IMG/VR virus record: IMGVR_UViG_3300037189_009927
Span: 1 to 36,443 of that record
Direction: 5' to 3' (one strand)
DNA length: 36,443 nucleotides
From: a virus
The translations under genes and the position numbers were made by a program. Under the pieces are notes generated by a model, which worked only from the letters and a program-made list of their open reading frames with translations, searched no databases and was not told where the DNA came from. Below, piece by piece: positions 1 to 9,202 of the stretch (within the stretch, counting starts at the first letter, position 1; every line of letters starts with the position of its first letter).

Positions 1-87
1 GTTAAAACCGGAACTACGACAGCAACTGTAACCACAGATGTTGCTCATGGACTTGTAACAAACAATTGGGTGACTGTAAAAGGTAAC
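1..87. repeat. Terminal overlap, left copy
   Basis: These 87 bases are identical to 36357-36443. The reading frame running off the right edge continues in frame here, so the repeat is best explained as the overlap left when a circular molecule is written as a linear contig. A short odd-length overlap of this kind is typical of de Bruijn graph assemblies. The unit genome is then 36,356 bp. A true short terminal repeat is possible but unlikely, because the repeat lies inside a coding region. Confidence 0.93.
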
Positions 88-1404
88 AGAGACGTTACCA
101 ACTTCGCACCGCTGACGACACCCGTTCAAGTGACGGTGACTGGTGCAAATACTTTTACATTGGTTTGGGGTGCGGCTGTAACTGCTACTGGCTACGGTGG
201 TTCTGTCATTCTGACCAACGGAAACCGAGACCAGCCGGGAATTATTGGGCAAACAGTTAGCGCAGTTCAATCTATTTCGGCAGGTGGTGAAAACTGGTTG
301 CAAGTAACCGGAAATGCTAGTTGGGCTGGTGTAAACCTTGGAGACTACATTGATTTGCATGGTGTTCGTGTAGACCTGACAGGCGCAGACCTTGGGCTTG
401 ATGGTGCATGGGAGGTAGCCAACCTATCAACTACCGTAATGGTGCTTCGTCCAATATTTAACATTTTGGGAAATCGCGTTTCACCTGCTCTTGGCACGCT
501 TGGCGCTACCAACGCTGGAGGAAGTGTAATTTTGCGCCCAACTGTGCGAAGCCATGATTTGAGTGTTCGTTCTTGGCAAGAAACAAACATGGGCATTGAT
601 GGGCAAGGTAGCACTCGAATTGATAAATCTTTACCAGTTCAGGTAATCAATACTCCGGCGGTCACTGTCTCTTCGGGCACAGTAACAACTGTTAGCACCG
701 TGACTACTGTTGGGTCTGTAACTGCTGCTAACTTAAACTTTCCTCAAACAATTGCAGATATTGCATCTTCTGCATTGACTACTACAAATACTACGGCTGC
801 AATTACCCCAACATTTGGTATTGGCTATCAAGTTAATATTCCGGTAACTGCTGTTACTGGAACGACCCCAACGCTTGATGTGAGCATCGAAGAAAGCGAC
901 GATTCAGGCACTAACTGGTACAAAGTGTATGATTTCCCACGCATCACAACTACGGGAATTTATCGTAGCCCAGTTCTTCCTTTGGTAGGTAACAGAGTTC
1001 GTTATGTTCAAACAGTTGGTGGAACAACTCCAAGTTTTACTCGATCACTGAACCGTTTGCAAAGTAGCTGGCCTGCTTTAATTCAGCGTCAATTGATTGA
1101 TCGTTCAATCTCACTTACCACATTAAACAGCACTACGCCAGTTATATTGGCACGTGATGCCGGAAATGCAACGCAGCTTGTTATTAACATTGGTGCCGCC
1201 ACTACCCCACCTGCTTTGCAATTGGAAGGCTCGGATGACTTTGGTGCTACGTGGTACGCCATTGGCTCGCCATTGTTGGCAGTTGCTTCATCCACTGTGC
1301 AAACAACTGTTACTGATGTAAACGCAGCGGCATTACGTGCTCGTGTATCTACTGCTGGCGCTGGGGTTACTGCTGGTTATGTAATGATTAAAGCTCACGA
1401 TTAA
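1..1404 (+). CDS. Large virion structural protein, C-terminal part (gene spans the contig junction)
   Basis: This is the 3-prime part of the gene starting at 35265; joined across the 87-base overlap it encodes 831 residues. The frame is open from base 1, so the GTG at 70 is not a real start. The composition is rich in Thr, Val, Ala and Gly with short beta-strand-like stretches. Two related segments, SDDSGTNWYKV (about 897-932) and SDDFGATWYAI (about 1230-1263), look like repeated beta-sandwich domains. The gene lies directly after the portal and before the scaffold and capsid genes, so a virion protein is likely. I do not recognise the family; appendage, fibre or head-associated roles are all possible. 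Confidence 0.85.
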   Translation, partial: VKTGTTTATVTTDVAHGLVTNNWVTVKGNRDVTNFAPLTTPVQVTVTGANTFTLVWGAAVTATGYGGSVILTNGNRDQPGIIGQTVSAVQSISAGGENWLQVTGNASWAGVNLGDYIDLHGVRVDLTGADLGLDGAWEVANLSTTVMVLRPIFNILGNRVSPALGTLGATNAGGSVILRPTVRSHDLSVRSWQETNMGIDGQGSTRIDKSLPVQVINTPAVTVSSGTVTTVSTVTTVGSVTAANLNFPQTIADIASSALTTTNTTAAITPTFGIGYQVNIPVTAVTGTTPTLDVSIEESDDSGTNWYKVYDFPRITTTGIYRSPVLPLVGNRVRYVQTVGGTTPSFTRSLNRLQSSWPALIQRQLIDRSISLTTLNSTTPVILARDAGNATQLVINIGAATTPPALQLEGSDDFGATWYAIGSPLLAVASSTVQTTVTDVNAAALRARVSTAGAGVTAGYVMIKAHD

Positions 1405-1413
1405 GGAAAAATA

Positions 1414-1575
1414 ATGGTTACTAAAGAAATTATACGTTTATTAAACAACCGATTAGCATACCAACACAACCAGAGGCTGCAAGCGGAACAGCGCGGAGAT
1501 ATTGCATCGATAAATTTAATTGATGCTGATATTGCAGAAACTGAACGTGCTTTGTTAGCTTTACAAGAGGTTTAA
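1414..1575 (+). CDS. Small protein of the head gene block, 53 aa
   Basis: The protein starts MVTKEIIRLLNNRLAYQHNQ and ends LALLALQEV-like, with heptad-like spacing that suggests one long amphipathic helix or coiled coil. The start follows an AAGGAAAA ribosome-binding stretch 10 bases after the preceding stop. Its stop TAA (1573-1575) directly abuts the GTG start of the next gene. The family is not recognised. Position between the junction gene and the scaffold suggests a virion or assembly accessory role, which is inference. Confidence 0.7.
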   Translation: MVTKEIIRLLNNRLAYQHNQRLQAEQRGDIASINLIDADIAETERALLALQEV

Positions 1576-1911
1576 GTGCCTATCTATCAGACTAAGTGCT
1601 TAAAATGCGGCGCTGAAACTGAAATTTATAGAAGCGTTGCAAATAGAGAAAATACTGATACGTGCTGTGGTGACAAAATGAGTTTGGTTATCACAGCACC
1701 TATGGTTATGAGCGATATACAACCTTATCGCTCAATGATTGATGGTAGCTTAATTACTTCACGATCACAGCATCGAGCCCATTTGAAAGCAAACGGGTGT
1801 GTTGAAGTAGGAAATGAGCCTATGAAAGCTAAAAAACCGTCATGGGTTGATGATAAACGGCAAAAAGAAAGTTTGCGCCGCGAGATTGCAGCACGTTTAG
1901 ACACTATTTAA
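1576..1911 (+). CDS. FmdB-like zinc-ribbon protein, 111 aa
   Basis: The start is GTG, supported by AAGAGG five bases upstream and by direct abutment to the previous stop. The N-terminus MPIYQTKCLKCGAETEIYRS carries a CxxC knuckle (C8, C11) and a second cysteine pair follows at about 31-32, as in the small FmdB-type zinc ribbons common in phage genomes. The C-terminal half is basic and probably helical (KAKKPSWVDDKRQKESLRREI). Function in phages is unknown. It is translated in the head gene cluster just before the scaffold gene. Confidence 0.75.
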   Translation: MPIYQTKCLKCGAETEIYRSVANRENTDTCCGDKMSLVITAPMVMSDIQPYRSMIDGSLITSRSQHRAHLKANGCVEVGNEPMKAKKPSWVDDKRQKESLRREIAARLDTI

Positions 1912-1920
1912 GGACATAAA

Positions 1921-2904
1921 ATGGCAAATTTGGAAACCCAAACAAACCAAGAAGAAGCATTAGATACTCGTGATGTAGTTGCACAAGAGCTTGACAAATT
2001 GGAGCAAGCAGAAACAAAAGAAGAGGTTGAAGCAAAGCCAGAAGAAGCTACAGAAGAGAAAAAGGAAGAAGTAGCACCGGAAGAAAAGCCACAAGAAGAG
2101 AAAAAAGAAGAAGTTGCCCAAGAAGAAGTAAAGCCAGAAGAACCACGCCGGAATCCGTTTTCTGCTTGGAAAAAAGAAGCGCAAAGCGTTTTATCACAAT
2201 TGCCGCCTGAGACTCAGGAATATATTATTGAGCGAGAGCAGCAATTCCATAAAGGAATCCAAAGCTATAAAAACGATGCAATGTTTGGGCGCTCTGTTTT
2301 TAATGAGGTTAAGCCGTACCTTGAAGAAATTGAAAAACAAGGCTTGACAATTGAAAAAACCGTAGCTCATTTGTTAAAAGCAGAAAAGATGCTGCGGCAA
2401 GGTAGCCAAGAAGAAAAAGCAATGGCTTTTGTTGCTTTAGCACATGATTACGGTATTGATATCAATCACATGGCAAGTGTCAATTTCAATCCCAAAGAAC
2501 ACCAAATCCAGCGTCAAATTGCCCAACAGCAAATGATGCTAGAACAGTTATCTCAGTCTCGACAGGCTGAACAAGAAGCGCAACTCGGTCAAACAATCGA
2601 GCAATTTGCGCAAACCCGTGAGCATTTTGAAGAAGTGCGCGAAACAATGGCCGATTTATTGGAAAAAGGCCTTGCTAGCGACTTAGATGATGCTTACAAC
2701 AAAGCAATTCGCTTGAATGATGATTTATTTAGTCGTGTTCAACAACCGAAAATAGCCAACATTCAGCAAGCAAATCAAGCAGCCAAAGCAGCTAAAGCAG
2801 CCGCCGTATCTGTAAAAGGTTCACCTGTCGGAGTTACGCGTTCAGCGGAGCCAAAATCAACAGAAGAAGCGGTGCGAGAAGCTATGGCTAATATGGGAAT
2901 TTAA
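1921..2904 (+). CDS. Capsid assembly scaffolding protein
   Basis: A 327-residue protein with a Glu/Lys-rich, low-complexity N-terminus (about residues 10-75, many EE and KEE repeats), a helical middle and a Gln-rich coiled-coil segment (about 195-235). The C-terminus is small and charged (TEEAVREAMANMGI). Such acidic, helical proteins directly upstream of the capsid gene are the usual scaffold of tailed phages; it would fill the procapsid interior and leave before or during packaging. AAGGA lies six bases before the ATG. No protease gene or protease domain is visible nearby, so removal without cleavage, as in P22, is plausible. Confidence 0.8.
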   Translation: MANLETQTNQEEALDTRDVVAQELDKLEQAETKEEVEAKPEEATEEKKEEVAPEEKPQEEKKEEVAQEEVKPEEPRRNPFSAWKKEAQSVLSQLPPETQEYIIEREQQFHKGIQSYKNDAMFGRSVFNEVKPYLEEIEKQGLTIEKTVAHLLKAEKMLRQGSQEEKAMAFVALAHDYGIDINHMASVNFNPKEHQIQRQIAQQQMMLEQLSQSRQAEQEAQLGQTIEQFAQTREHFEEVRETMADLLEKGLASDLDDAYNKAIRLNDDLFSRVQQPKIANIQQANQAAKAAKAAAVSVKGSPVGVTRSAEPKSTEEAVREAMANMGI

Positions 2905-2918
2905 TTAGGAGTTAAATC

Positions 2919-3920
2919 ATGCCTTTCGCAAACTCGGCAATTAGCGATATTATTGCTACCACCATCGAGAGCCGTACCAAATCGGCTCAAGATAACTTAA
3001 CAGCAAACAACCCTTTGCTGACACGCTTGAAAGAACGCGGAAACATCAAAACGATTTCCGGTGGTTCAACTATTCTTCAAGAGATTTTTTACAACGACCC
3101 AGCAACTAACTTTGCGGCTTCGTATAGTGGTTATGAGACACTAAACATTAGTCCAGATAGTCCTATTTCTGCTGCTCAATTCAGCATCAAACACTATGCT
3201 GATGCGGTAACTATTAGCGGCCCTGAAATGCTGGCAAACAGTGGCAAAGAGCAGATGATTGAATTGCTTGCTACTCGTGTTGAAATTGCACAATCACGCT
3301 TGATGAATAAAATCGACGTTGATTTGCATTTAGACGGTACAGGTAATTCTGGTAAGAATTTAGTAGGTCTAGCAGCCATGATTTCTACCTCGCCTACTTC
3401 CGGTACTTATGGTGGTATTGATCGTTCTGCTTATGTTATGTGGCAAAATGGCGCATATACTGGTACTGGTTTGACTGGTGGCGCTTTGACTGCTGCTAAC
3501 ATTCAAAACGCAATGAATACTGTTGCGCTTTCTCGTGTTCGCGGTAACGATAAAATTGACTTTATCTATGCTGGTGCAACTGCCTACAACCTTTATCTGC
3601 AATCGTTGCAAGCAATTCAACGTATTACCGATGAAACTAAGATGGGCGCTGCTGGCTTTACTGCATTGAAATACTACGGTGCGGGTGGTTCTGCTGATGT
3701 TATCCTTGGTGGTGGTATCGGTGGCAATCAGTCGGCTACTCGTATGGACTTTATCAATACCAAGTTTGTGCATTTCCGTCCTCATAAAGACCGTAACTTT
3801 GTTCCTATTGGCGGCGACCGTCAAGCAGTGAACCAAGACGCTGTTGTTCGTTTGCTGGGCTGGTCTGGTGCATTAACTTGCTCTGGCGCTCAGTTTAACG
3901 CCGTTCTGACTACAACTTAA
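2919..3920 (+). CDS. Major capsid protein
   Basis: A 333-residue protein beginning MPFANSAISDIIATTIESRT with a strong AGGAG site. The N-terminal part (SAQDNLTANNPLLTRLKERGNIKTISGG) and the C-terminal DAVVRLLGWSGALTCSGAQF pattern match capsid proteins of podoviruses that pair this gene with a scaffold and a small decoration protein. An HK97-type fold is expected for the family; no delta-domain or maturation protease is seen. It would form the icosahedral shell. It sits between scaffold and decoration genes with 14- and 12-base gaps, so all three are surely co-transcribed. Confidence 0.88.
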   Translation: MPFANSAISDIIATTIESRTKSAQDNLTANNPLLTRLKERGNIKTISGGSTILQEIFYNDPATNFAASYSGYETLNISPDSPISAAQFSIKHYADAVTISGPEMLANSGKEQMIELLATRVEIAQSRLMNKIDVDLHLDGTGNSGKNLVGLAAMISTSPTSGTYGGIDRSAYVMWQNGAYTGTGLTGGALTAANIQNAMNTVALSRVRGNDKIDFIYAGATAYNLYLQSLQAIQRITDETKMGAAGFTALKYYGAGGSADVILGGGIGGNQSATRMDFINTKFVHFRPHKDRNFVPIGGDRQAVNQDAVVRLLGWSGALTCSGAQFNAVLTTT

Positions 3921-3932
3921 TGGAGAAATAAC

Positions 3933-4415
3933 ATGCCTTATACCATTACCTCTCATATTATCGGCCCTCAGCCTATTGAGGTTACTGATACCGTTCAAAA
4001 TCATCCAATTGGCACAGTTGTTACTGCTTCTGATCCTGTTTATGGTGCTGGTGAATTTATTTATCTAAAAGGCGTTGCATCTACTGCTGCACGAGATTTA
4101 GTAATTTATGATACTTACGCAAACACCACAAAACGAGCAGTTGCTGGTGATCGCGGCCCCGCTGCAATTGCCATGTCGGCTAACGTAGCTAACCAGTTTG
4201 GTTGGTATCAAATTGGCGGTGCGGCAGTTGTTAACTCTGGCACTGTTGTAGCAAACGGTAACGTATATGTAACTGCTACCGCAGGTCGTGTTGATGATGC
4301 TGTTGTGTCTGGCGATAAAGTGGATAGCGCACGATTTAAAACTGCCGATGGTACGCCGTCTGCTGGTTTTGCAATTGTTGCTCTAGCACGTCCGTCACTG
4401 AACGCTAACGGCTAA
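3933..4415 (+). CDS. Capsid decoration/cement-like protein
   Basis: A 160-residue Val/Ala/Gly/Thr-rich protein with beta-strand character and no membrane segments (for example VVNSGTVVANGNVYVTATAG). Its size, position directly after the capsid gene and composition match head decoration or cement proteins that trimerise on the capsid surface. GGAG lies eight bases before the ATG. A terminator-like hairpin follows immediately, which closes the scaffold-capsid-decoration group and could favour high expression of these abundant proteins. The assignment rests on position and composition, not on a recognised motif. Confidence 0.65.
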   Translation: MPYTITSHIIGPQPIEVTDTVQNHPIGTVVTASDPVYGAGEFIYLKGVASTAARDLVIYDTYANTTKRAVAGDRGPAAIAMSANVANQFGWYQIGGAAVVNSGTVVANGNVYVTATAGRVDDAVVSGDKVDSARFKTADGTPSAGFAIVALARPSLNANG

Positions 4416-4424
4416 TGTTAGTAT

Positions 4425-4455
4425 GGGGCTGGCATGGTGCTGGCCCCGTCTTTTT
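4425..4455 (+). terminator. Intrinsic terminator after capsid/decoration genes
   Basis: GGGGC (4425-4429) pairs with GCCCC (4443-4447); an inner GCA/TGC pairing shortens the loop, and five T residues follow at 4451-4455. It lies between the decoration gene and the next gene, whose AGGA ribosome site follows directly. It is probably partial, dropping transcript level after the capsid genes rather than stopping it, because no promoter is visible downstream. Confidence 0.65.
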
Positions 4456-4466
4456 AGGAAAAAAAA

Positions 4467-4997
4467 ATGGCTGAACAAATTACATACGTAGGCGAAACCG
4501 CAGGCGATGAGTTTTTAAATGTGCAATTTTATTCCCGTTATGTTGACGGAACAGAATTTACTCAAGGCGGTGAAGTAGATTTCATTAAAATTGAGATTCC
4601 GGGCGATAAAACATTATCTATCGATGTGCCAGTTGAAGATAACCATAAATTGCGCTTTCGTCGTAAATGGGAAGCGTATCAGCAATTAAAATCAATTACT
4701 GGTACGCCTTTGGCTGAATGGGACGAAGTTCCAGAAGGTTTAAAACGTGAATTTGAATATCGCGGATTTTTATACGTCGAACAGCTTGCAAGTGCGCCGG
4801 ATTCGGCATTAAATAGCATTATGGGCGGGGCTTCATGGCGTAAAAAAGCCATTGCATTTTTAGATCGTGGTAAAATTCCTGCTGATGATTTAATTAAAAA
4901 ACAGCAAGAACAAATTGAAGAAATGCAAAAACAACTTGCTGAATTGTTAGCAACAAAGCGCAAGAAAAAAGACGAAGTAACTGAACAAGCGGAGTAA
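4467..4997 (+). CDS. Virion-region protein with C-terminal coiled coil, 176 aa
   Basis: The N-terminal 110 residues are mixed alpha/beta (VDFIKIEIPGDKTLSIDVPV), and the C-terminus (about 143-176) is a charged coiled coil (IKKQQEQIEEMQKQLAELL) ending in a Lys/Glu tail. AGGA precedes the ATG. The gene lies between the decoration gene and the tail adaptor gene, where podoviruses often encode a conserved head-completion or unknown protein. I do not recognise a specific function. Confidence 0.75.
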   Translation: MAEQITYVGETAGDEFLNVQFYSRYVDGTEFTQGGEVDFIKIEIPGDKTLSIDVPVEDNHKLRFRRKWEAYQQLKSITGTPLAEWDEVPEGLKREFEYRGFLYVEQLASAPDSALNSIMGGASWRKKAIAFLDRGKIPADDLIKKQQEQIEEMQKQLAELLATKRKKKDEVTEQAE

Positions 4998-5002
4998 TTA
5001 AA

Positions 5003-5911
5003 ATGGCAACCCTATTAAGCAATATTCAGGATGTTTGTTTAGAACTAGGGTTGCCAGTTCCTAACGCTGTAGCAACATCAAATGATGAAGCTACATTACA
5101 ATTACTAGCCTTGATGAACCGGGTTGGTAGTTTACTTACCACTGAAACAAATTGGCAATTTTTAGCTAAAGAATACCGATTTCAAACTCAGTATTATCAA
5201 TACACAGGTAATTCCACATTAAATAGCCAAACATTAACAAGCATGTCCAGCATTACTGGCTTGACTTCTGATTTTATGGTGATTGGTGATGGTGTAATGC
5301 AAGACACATTTGTAACTAACGCGGTAGGAAACACGGTATCTATCAGCATCCCTGCAATTGGCACAACTACGGGTAGTGCGTACACTTTTGGTCAGGTTAA
5401 TTATGCTATGCCGTCAGACTATGAACGGATAGTTAATAAAACCCAATACAACAAGTCTAATCGTTGGTCTATTATTGGCCCTAAAGATGCACAAGAATGG
5501 CAATGGCTAAAAGCTAGTTATGTTACTACTGGCCCGCGTATGCGCTTTAGGATTATTGGCAATAAGTTTTCTATATGGCCCGCCCCATCTGCTAAATTGG
5601 TTTTAGGATTTGAATATCAATCAAACGCTTGGGCGGTGGATTCATCTGGCAATACTAAGCAAAAATTATCTGCCGATGATGACACTAGCTTATTTCCTGA
5701 TAAATTATTGGTTCTTGGAACAAAGTTAAAATACTTTGAAATTAAAGGTTTTGATACTACAGCATTGCAAAATGATTTTAACCGAGAATTAAGCAAGTTT
5801 ATGGCTCAAAATTCTGGCGCAGATACAGTTTCTTTGGCTCCAAAATATCCAGACATTCTACTTACTCAAAACAATATTCCTGATACTGGTTACGGGAATG
5901 TATCATCATGA
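5003..5911 (+). CDS. Head-to-tail adaptor / tail tube-like protein (gp4/gp11-type)
   Basis: A 302-residue protein. The helical N-terminus (LLSNIQDVCLELGLPVPNAV...LLALMNRVGSLLTTETNWQFLAKEY) and later YAMPSDYERIVNKTQYN and WPAPSAKLVLGFEYQSNAW stretches are characteristic of the adaptor proteins that dock under the portal ring in short-tailed phages. The C-terminal part is helical again. CGGAG precedes the ATG, and the stop overlaps the next start as ATGA. It should act in the neck of the virion, joining portal and nozzle. Confidence 0.7.
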   Translation: MATLLSNIQDVCLELGLPVPNAVATSNDEATLQLLALMNRVGSLLTTETNWQFLAKEYRFQTQYYQYTGNSTLNSQTLTSMSSITGLTSDFMVIGDGVMQDTFVTNAVGNTVSISIPAIGTTTGSAYTFGQVNYAMPSDYERIVNKTQYNKSNRWSIIGPKDAQEWQWLKASYVTTGPRMRFRIIGNKFSIWPAPSAKLVLGFEYQSNAWAVDSSGNTKQKLSADDDTSLFPDKLLVLGTKLKYFEIKGFDTTALQNDFNRELSKFMAQNSGADTVSLAPKYPDILLTQNNIPDTGYGNVSS

Positions 5912-6240
5912 TAGTAGCAAACGTAAAAGGCACGCCCAAAAGGCTTTGCCAAAAGGCTGTTGGAACAACCTCTACGCTACTGTACACGGCACCGGCTGAT
6001 GGTAAAGCCGCCATTATAGACATGCGATTTATAAACACCACAGGCGCAACCATTGGCCTTAGTTTATATATTGGTTCTGTTGTTTCTGGAAATGAATTTG
6101 CGTTTTCATCGTCTGATGTTGTAAAAAATAGCTCAGTCAGTTTTTCTGGCTTTCAAATATTAGACGCAAATGAATCGCTTTATGCTGTAGCAACAGGAAC
6201 TGGTGTTTCTGCAACTATTTCAGGATTAGAAAGAGTATGA
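5908..6240 (+). CDS. Small beta-rich virion protein, 110 aa
   Basis: Translation is coupled on both sides by 4-base ATGA overlaps with the adaptor and nozzle genes. The sequence (TTSTLLYTAPADGKAAIIDMRFINTTG...) is beta-rich with an Ig-like look, and no membrane segments are present. Similar small proteins beginning with a statement of physical data, VGTTSTLLYTAPAD, are often found in tail gene clusters. It probably is a tail or neck component; the exact role is unknown. Confidence 0.7.
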   Translation: MIVANVKGTPKRLCQKAVGTTSTLLYTAPADGKAAIIDMRFINTTGATIGLSLYIGSVVSGNEFAFSSSDVVKNSSVSFSGFQILDANESLYAVATGTGVSATISGLERV

Positions 6241-7778
6241 GGCAAGTTTCTAATATCGTTTCAATTCCAGCGCCTATTCAGGGCTGGAACGTACGCGACC
6301 CTTTGCCGACAATGCAGCCGACTTATGCGCCAATTTTAGATAATATTTTTTGTCTACCATCTGAGTTGATGGTTAGAAAAGGGTACACAAAATGGTCAAC
6401 ATTTACAGGAACATGTGAAACAATTGTTGACTACGCCACCAATACGGGCACAAGAAAAATTTTTGCTGCTGTAAATAATTCTGGGGCATGCTCAATTTAC
6501 GACGTTACATCTGGTGGGGCAGTTGGCGCTGCTGTTGTTTCTGGTTTAACGAGTGCAAAATTTAAGTACGCTTATATTTCTAATTCTGGCGGGAATTTTG
6601 CTTATTACGTAAACGGCTTGGATTCTGCTCGATTATATGATGGTACTACTTGGCATACAGTAACTAACGTGTCGGCTCCATATGCAATTACTGGCCCAGC
6701 TAACACGCAATTTAAAGATGTAATTTTACATAAACGTAGGTTATGGTTTTTGCCAGAAAGCTCAACAAAAGCATGGTATTTGCCAACGGATCAAATTGCC
6801 GGTGCAGCGGTTCCGTTTGATTTTGGGCCTATTTTTCCTCATGGTGGGAAAATAACAAAAATTGACACTTGGTCATTAGATGCCGGTTTAGGGCTTGACG
6901 ATAATTTTGTTGTTTTTACTAGCGAAGGTGAGGTCGCAGTATATACCGGAACAGACCCGGCATCTGCCTCAACATGGTCTCTTCAAGGTGTATTTTATAT
7001 AGGACCCCCGTCTGGAACTGGACAAACGTGTAAATACGGTGGTGATTTACTTATTATTAACAAAGATGGCATTGCTCAGATGTCAAAGTCTTTAATGTCC
7101 AGTAGAGTGAATACATGGCTGCAGCTGACAGATAAAATTCAACCAAGACTGGCTGACGATACGACTTTGTATCAAAATAATTCTGGTTGGGATTTAATGT
7201 TGTACTCGCCAATGAACATGCTTATTGTAAATATTCCTGTTAGCGGTTCGGATTCGTATCAATACGTAATGAACACTATCTCAGGTGCTTGGTCTAGGTG
7301 GACTAACATTCCCGCTAAATGTTGGATTTACAGTAAGGACATGCTTTTGTTTGGTGCGAATGGTTATGTCGGATATATGTGGTCGGCGCAAAACGATAAT
7401 GGCGCTGAAATTGTTGCGGAAATTTTGCCTGCATATCAAAGTTTTGGCATGCAAAGTAGATTAAAACGCTGGACAATGGGACGCGTACTTATTGGAAGCG
7501 ATTCTGATGCGGTGTATGGCTCAAGGGTTGAAGTAGATTTCAACTTAAACAACAAAGCACTTACCTTGCCTTTTAACTTTCAAACATCCACCGCTAAATA
7601 TGGTTCTGCGGTGTATGGTTCGTCTATTTATGGCGGCTCTATTGTAATTAAGAGCCAATGGAAAAATGTTACGGGCATAGGATATTGGGGAAGTTTGCAC
7701 ATGAAAATAAGTACAAAATTTGCTGATGTTCGTATTTATTCTTATGATTTAGTCATGGAATCTGGCGGCAATATATGA
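6237..7778 (+). CDS. Tail nozzle / hub protein, beta-propeller-like
   Basis: A 513-residue protein opening with PAPIQGWNVRDPLPTMQPTY and containing repeated beta-strand blades (LYDGTTWHTVTNV, FTSEGEVAVYTGTDPA, MNTISGAWSRWTNIPAKCW, GANGYVGYMW). This pattern matches the nozzle or head-closure proteins of podoviruses, which extend the channel below the adaptor. Both ends are coupled by ATGA overlaps to the neighbouring virion genes. The assignment comes from sequence style and gene order; a tail hub role is the main alternative. Confidence 0.68.
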   Translation: MRQVSNIVSIPAPIQGWNVRDPLPTMQPTYAPILDNIFCLPSELMVRKGYTKWSTFTGTCETIVDYATNTGTRKIFAAVNNSGACSIYDVTSGGAVGAAVVSGLTSAKFKYAYISNSGGNFAYYVNGLDSARLYDGTTWHTVTNVSAPYAITGPANTQFKDVILHKRRLWFLPESSTKAWYLPTDQIAGAAVPFDFGPIFPHGGKITKIDTWSLDAGLGLDDNFVVFTSEGEVAVYTGTDPASASTWSLQGVFYIGPPSGTGQTCKYGGDLLIINKDGIAQMSKSLMSSRVNTWLQLTDKIQPRLADDTTLYQNNSGWDLMLYSPMNMLIVNIPVSGSDSYQYVMNTISGAWSRWTNIPAKCWIYSKDMLLFGANGYVGYMWSAQNDNGAEIVAEILPAYQSFGMQSRLKRWTMGRVLIGSDSDAVYGSRVEVDFNLNNKALTLPFNFQTSTAKYGSAVYGSSIYGGSIVIKSQWKNVTGIGYWGSLHMKISTKFADVRIYSYDLVMESGGNI

Positions 7779-8173
7779 TTGTTACCGATGGCTATAATAT
7801 GGCCGATTGGTTGGCAAACAAATTAAAACAATGCAAACTTAGCCAAGATTCAACATATATCGGTTACGTTATAAACAATAATTTAGTTGCTTGTGTTGGG
7901 TATGAAAGTTTTACAGGAAATTCAATTACAACTCATATTGTGATTGATGGTTATGTTAATTATAATTTTTTTAAATTCATTTTTTATTACCCATTTAATC
8001 AATTAAAAGTAAAAAAAATTATTGCTCCTGTTTCGTCAAAAAATATAAAAAGTTTAAAATTTTGCAAAAAATTGGGGTTTAAAAAAGAAGCTGAAATAAT
8101 AAGTTATTTTAAAGATTCTGATTTGTTTTTATTGACAATGCAAAAACATGAATGTACTATTCATTTTGAATAG
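7775..8173 (+). CDS. GNAT-like acetyltransferase in the tail gene cluster
   Basis: A 132-residue protein with a GNAT-type C-terminal pattern SKNIKSLKFCKKLGFKKEAEI (split here as NIKSLKFCKKLGF at about 89-101) followed by a final beta-strand pair. This is the acetyl-CoA-binding end of the fold; a clear Q/RxxGxG/A pyrophosphate loop is not visible, so catalysis is uncertain. The start overlaps the nozzle stop as ATGA. Its local base use is very AT-rich compared with the flanking virion genes, which hints at separate acquisition. GNAT-like genes in the same place are known from other podoviruses; the substrate is unknown. Confidence 0.65.
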   Translation: MIVTDGYNMADWLANKLKQCKLSQDSTYIGYVINNNLVACVGYESFTGNSITTHIVIDGYVNYNFFKFIFYYPFNQLKVKKIIAPVSSKNIKSLKFCKKLGFKKEAEIISYFKDSDLFLLTMQKHECTIHFE

Positions 8174-8205
8174 GGCTACCCCTTTTAATTTTTTAAAGGA
8201 TTAAA

Positions 8206-9201
8206 ATGGGAAAAGGCTCATCTTCACCACCGGCACCTGATTATACATCTGCGGCTCAGGCAACAGCTCAAGGAAATTTAGAAGCTACTAGAGCCGCAAC
8301 AAAAGCTAATCGTGTAAATCAATATACGCCTTATGGTAGTCTTGTTTATAGTAAATCAAATCAAAAATCATTTGATGATAATGCTTACAAAAAAGCATTA
8401 GAACAATATCAATCTTCTTTGAATGAGTATAATCAAGGCAATTTAACTAATCGTCCCGGCCTTCCCGATATAAACAATTATTATGTAGAAGACCCAGATT
8501 CCGGTTGGGCGCTTACTCAATCTTTTTCTCCTGAACAACAAGCTCTTTTTGACCAAAATAATCGAGTAAATAAAGGCTTAGGAGACATTTCTGAACAAGG
8601 GCTTGGTTATGTGCAGTCTGCATTAAATAAGCCTTTAAGTTTTGAGGGGATGCAAGATTTGCAGGCTCCCGGACAGATTCAACAGCAAGCAAGTGATGCA
8701 GCATATCAAAATGCAATGAGATATGTTGAGCCAAGACTTCAAAGGCAGCAATCTTCACTTGAAAATCAACTTGCAAACCAAGGTATAACTCGCGGTTCAG
8801 AAGCTTGGAATGCTTCAATGCAAGACGCTCAAGCAGCTAAACAAGGTATTTACGACCAAGCTCAAAATAATGCTTACTTACAAGGTTTGCAAGGTGCTGC
8901 ACAGGCTTATAGCCAATCTTTAGGGCGTAGGCAGCAACAAATAGGAGAAGCCCAAACGTTGCGGCAAGACCCGATTAACATGCTTAATGCTGTTAGGACT
9001 GGTTCTCAAATGCAAGTTGCTCAAATGCCTCAAAACGTTGGCAATTCATTTAATCAAGCCACTACGTCTGGGGCTGATTATATGGGGGCGGCTCAAGGGC
9101 AATATGGTGCTGCTCTTGGTAAGTATAATGCAAACGCGGCTTCTGACGCTCAAGATACTCAAGCATTTGCTTCCATTGCTGCGGCTATGATGATGGCCTA
9201 A
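8206..9201 (+). CDS. Internal virion / DNA ejection-type protein
   Basis: A 331-residue protein beginning MGKGSSSPPAPDYTSAAQAT, with QYTPYGSLVYSKS shortly after and a Gln/Ala-rich helical remainder (SLENQLANQGITRGSEAWN, GRRQQQIGEAQTLRQDPINML). This N-terminal signature is widespread in podovirus genomes between tail and ejection genes. Proteins at this site are packaged in the head or tail and leave with the DNA. AAAGGA precedes the ATG. There is no enzymatic motif such as a transglycosylase. Confidence 0.65.
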   Translation: MGKGSSSPPAPDYTSAAQATAQGNLEATRAATKANRVNQYTPYGSLVYSKSNQKSFDDNAYKKALEQYQSSLNEYNQGNLTNRPGLPDINNYYVEDPDSGWALTQSFSPEQQALFDQNNRVNKGLGDISEQGLGYVQSALNKPLSFEGMQDLQAPGQIQQQASDAAYQNAMRYVEPRLQRQQSSLENQLANQGITRGSEAWNASMQDAQAAKQGIYDQAQNNAYLQGLQGAAQAYSQSLGRRQQQIGEAQTLRQDPINMLNAVRTGSQMQVAQMPQNVGNSFNQATTSGADYMGAAQGQYGAALGKYNANAASDAQDTQAFASIAAAMMMA

Positions 9202-9202
9202 T

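Noticed and set aside
1-87. Biological direct terminal repeat of a linear virion genome
   Set aside because: It lies within an open frame that continues across the join, and its short length suits an assembly overlap.
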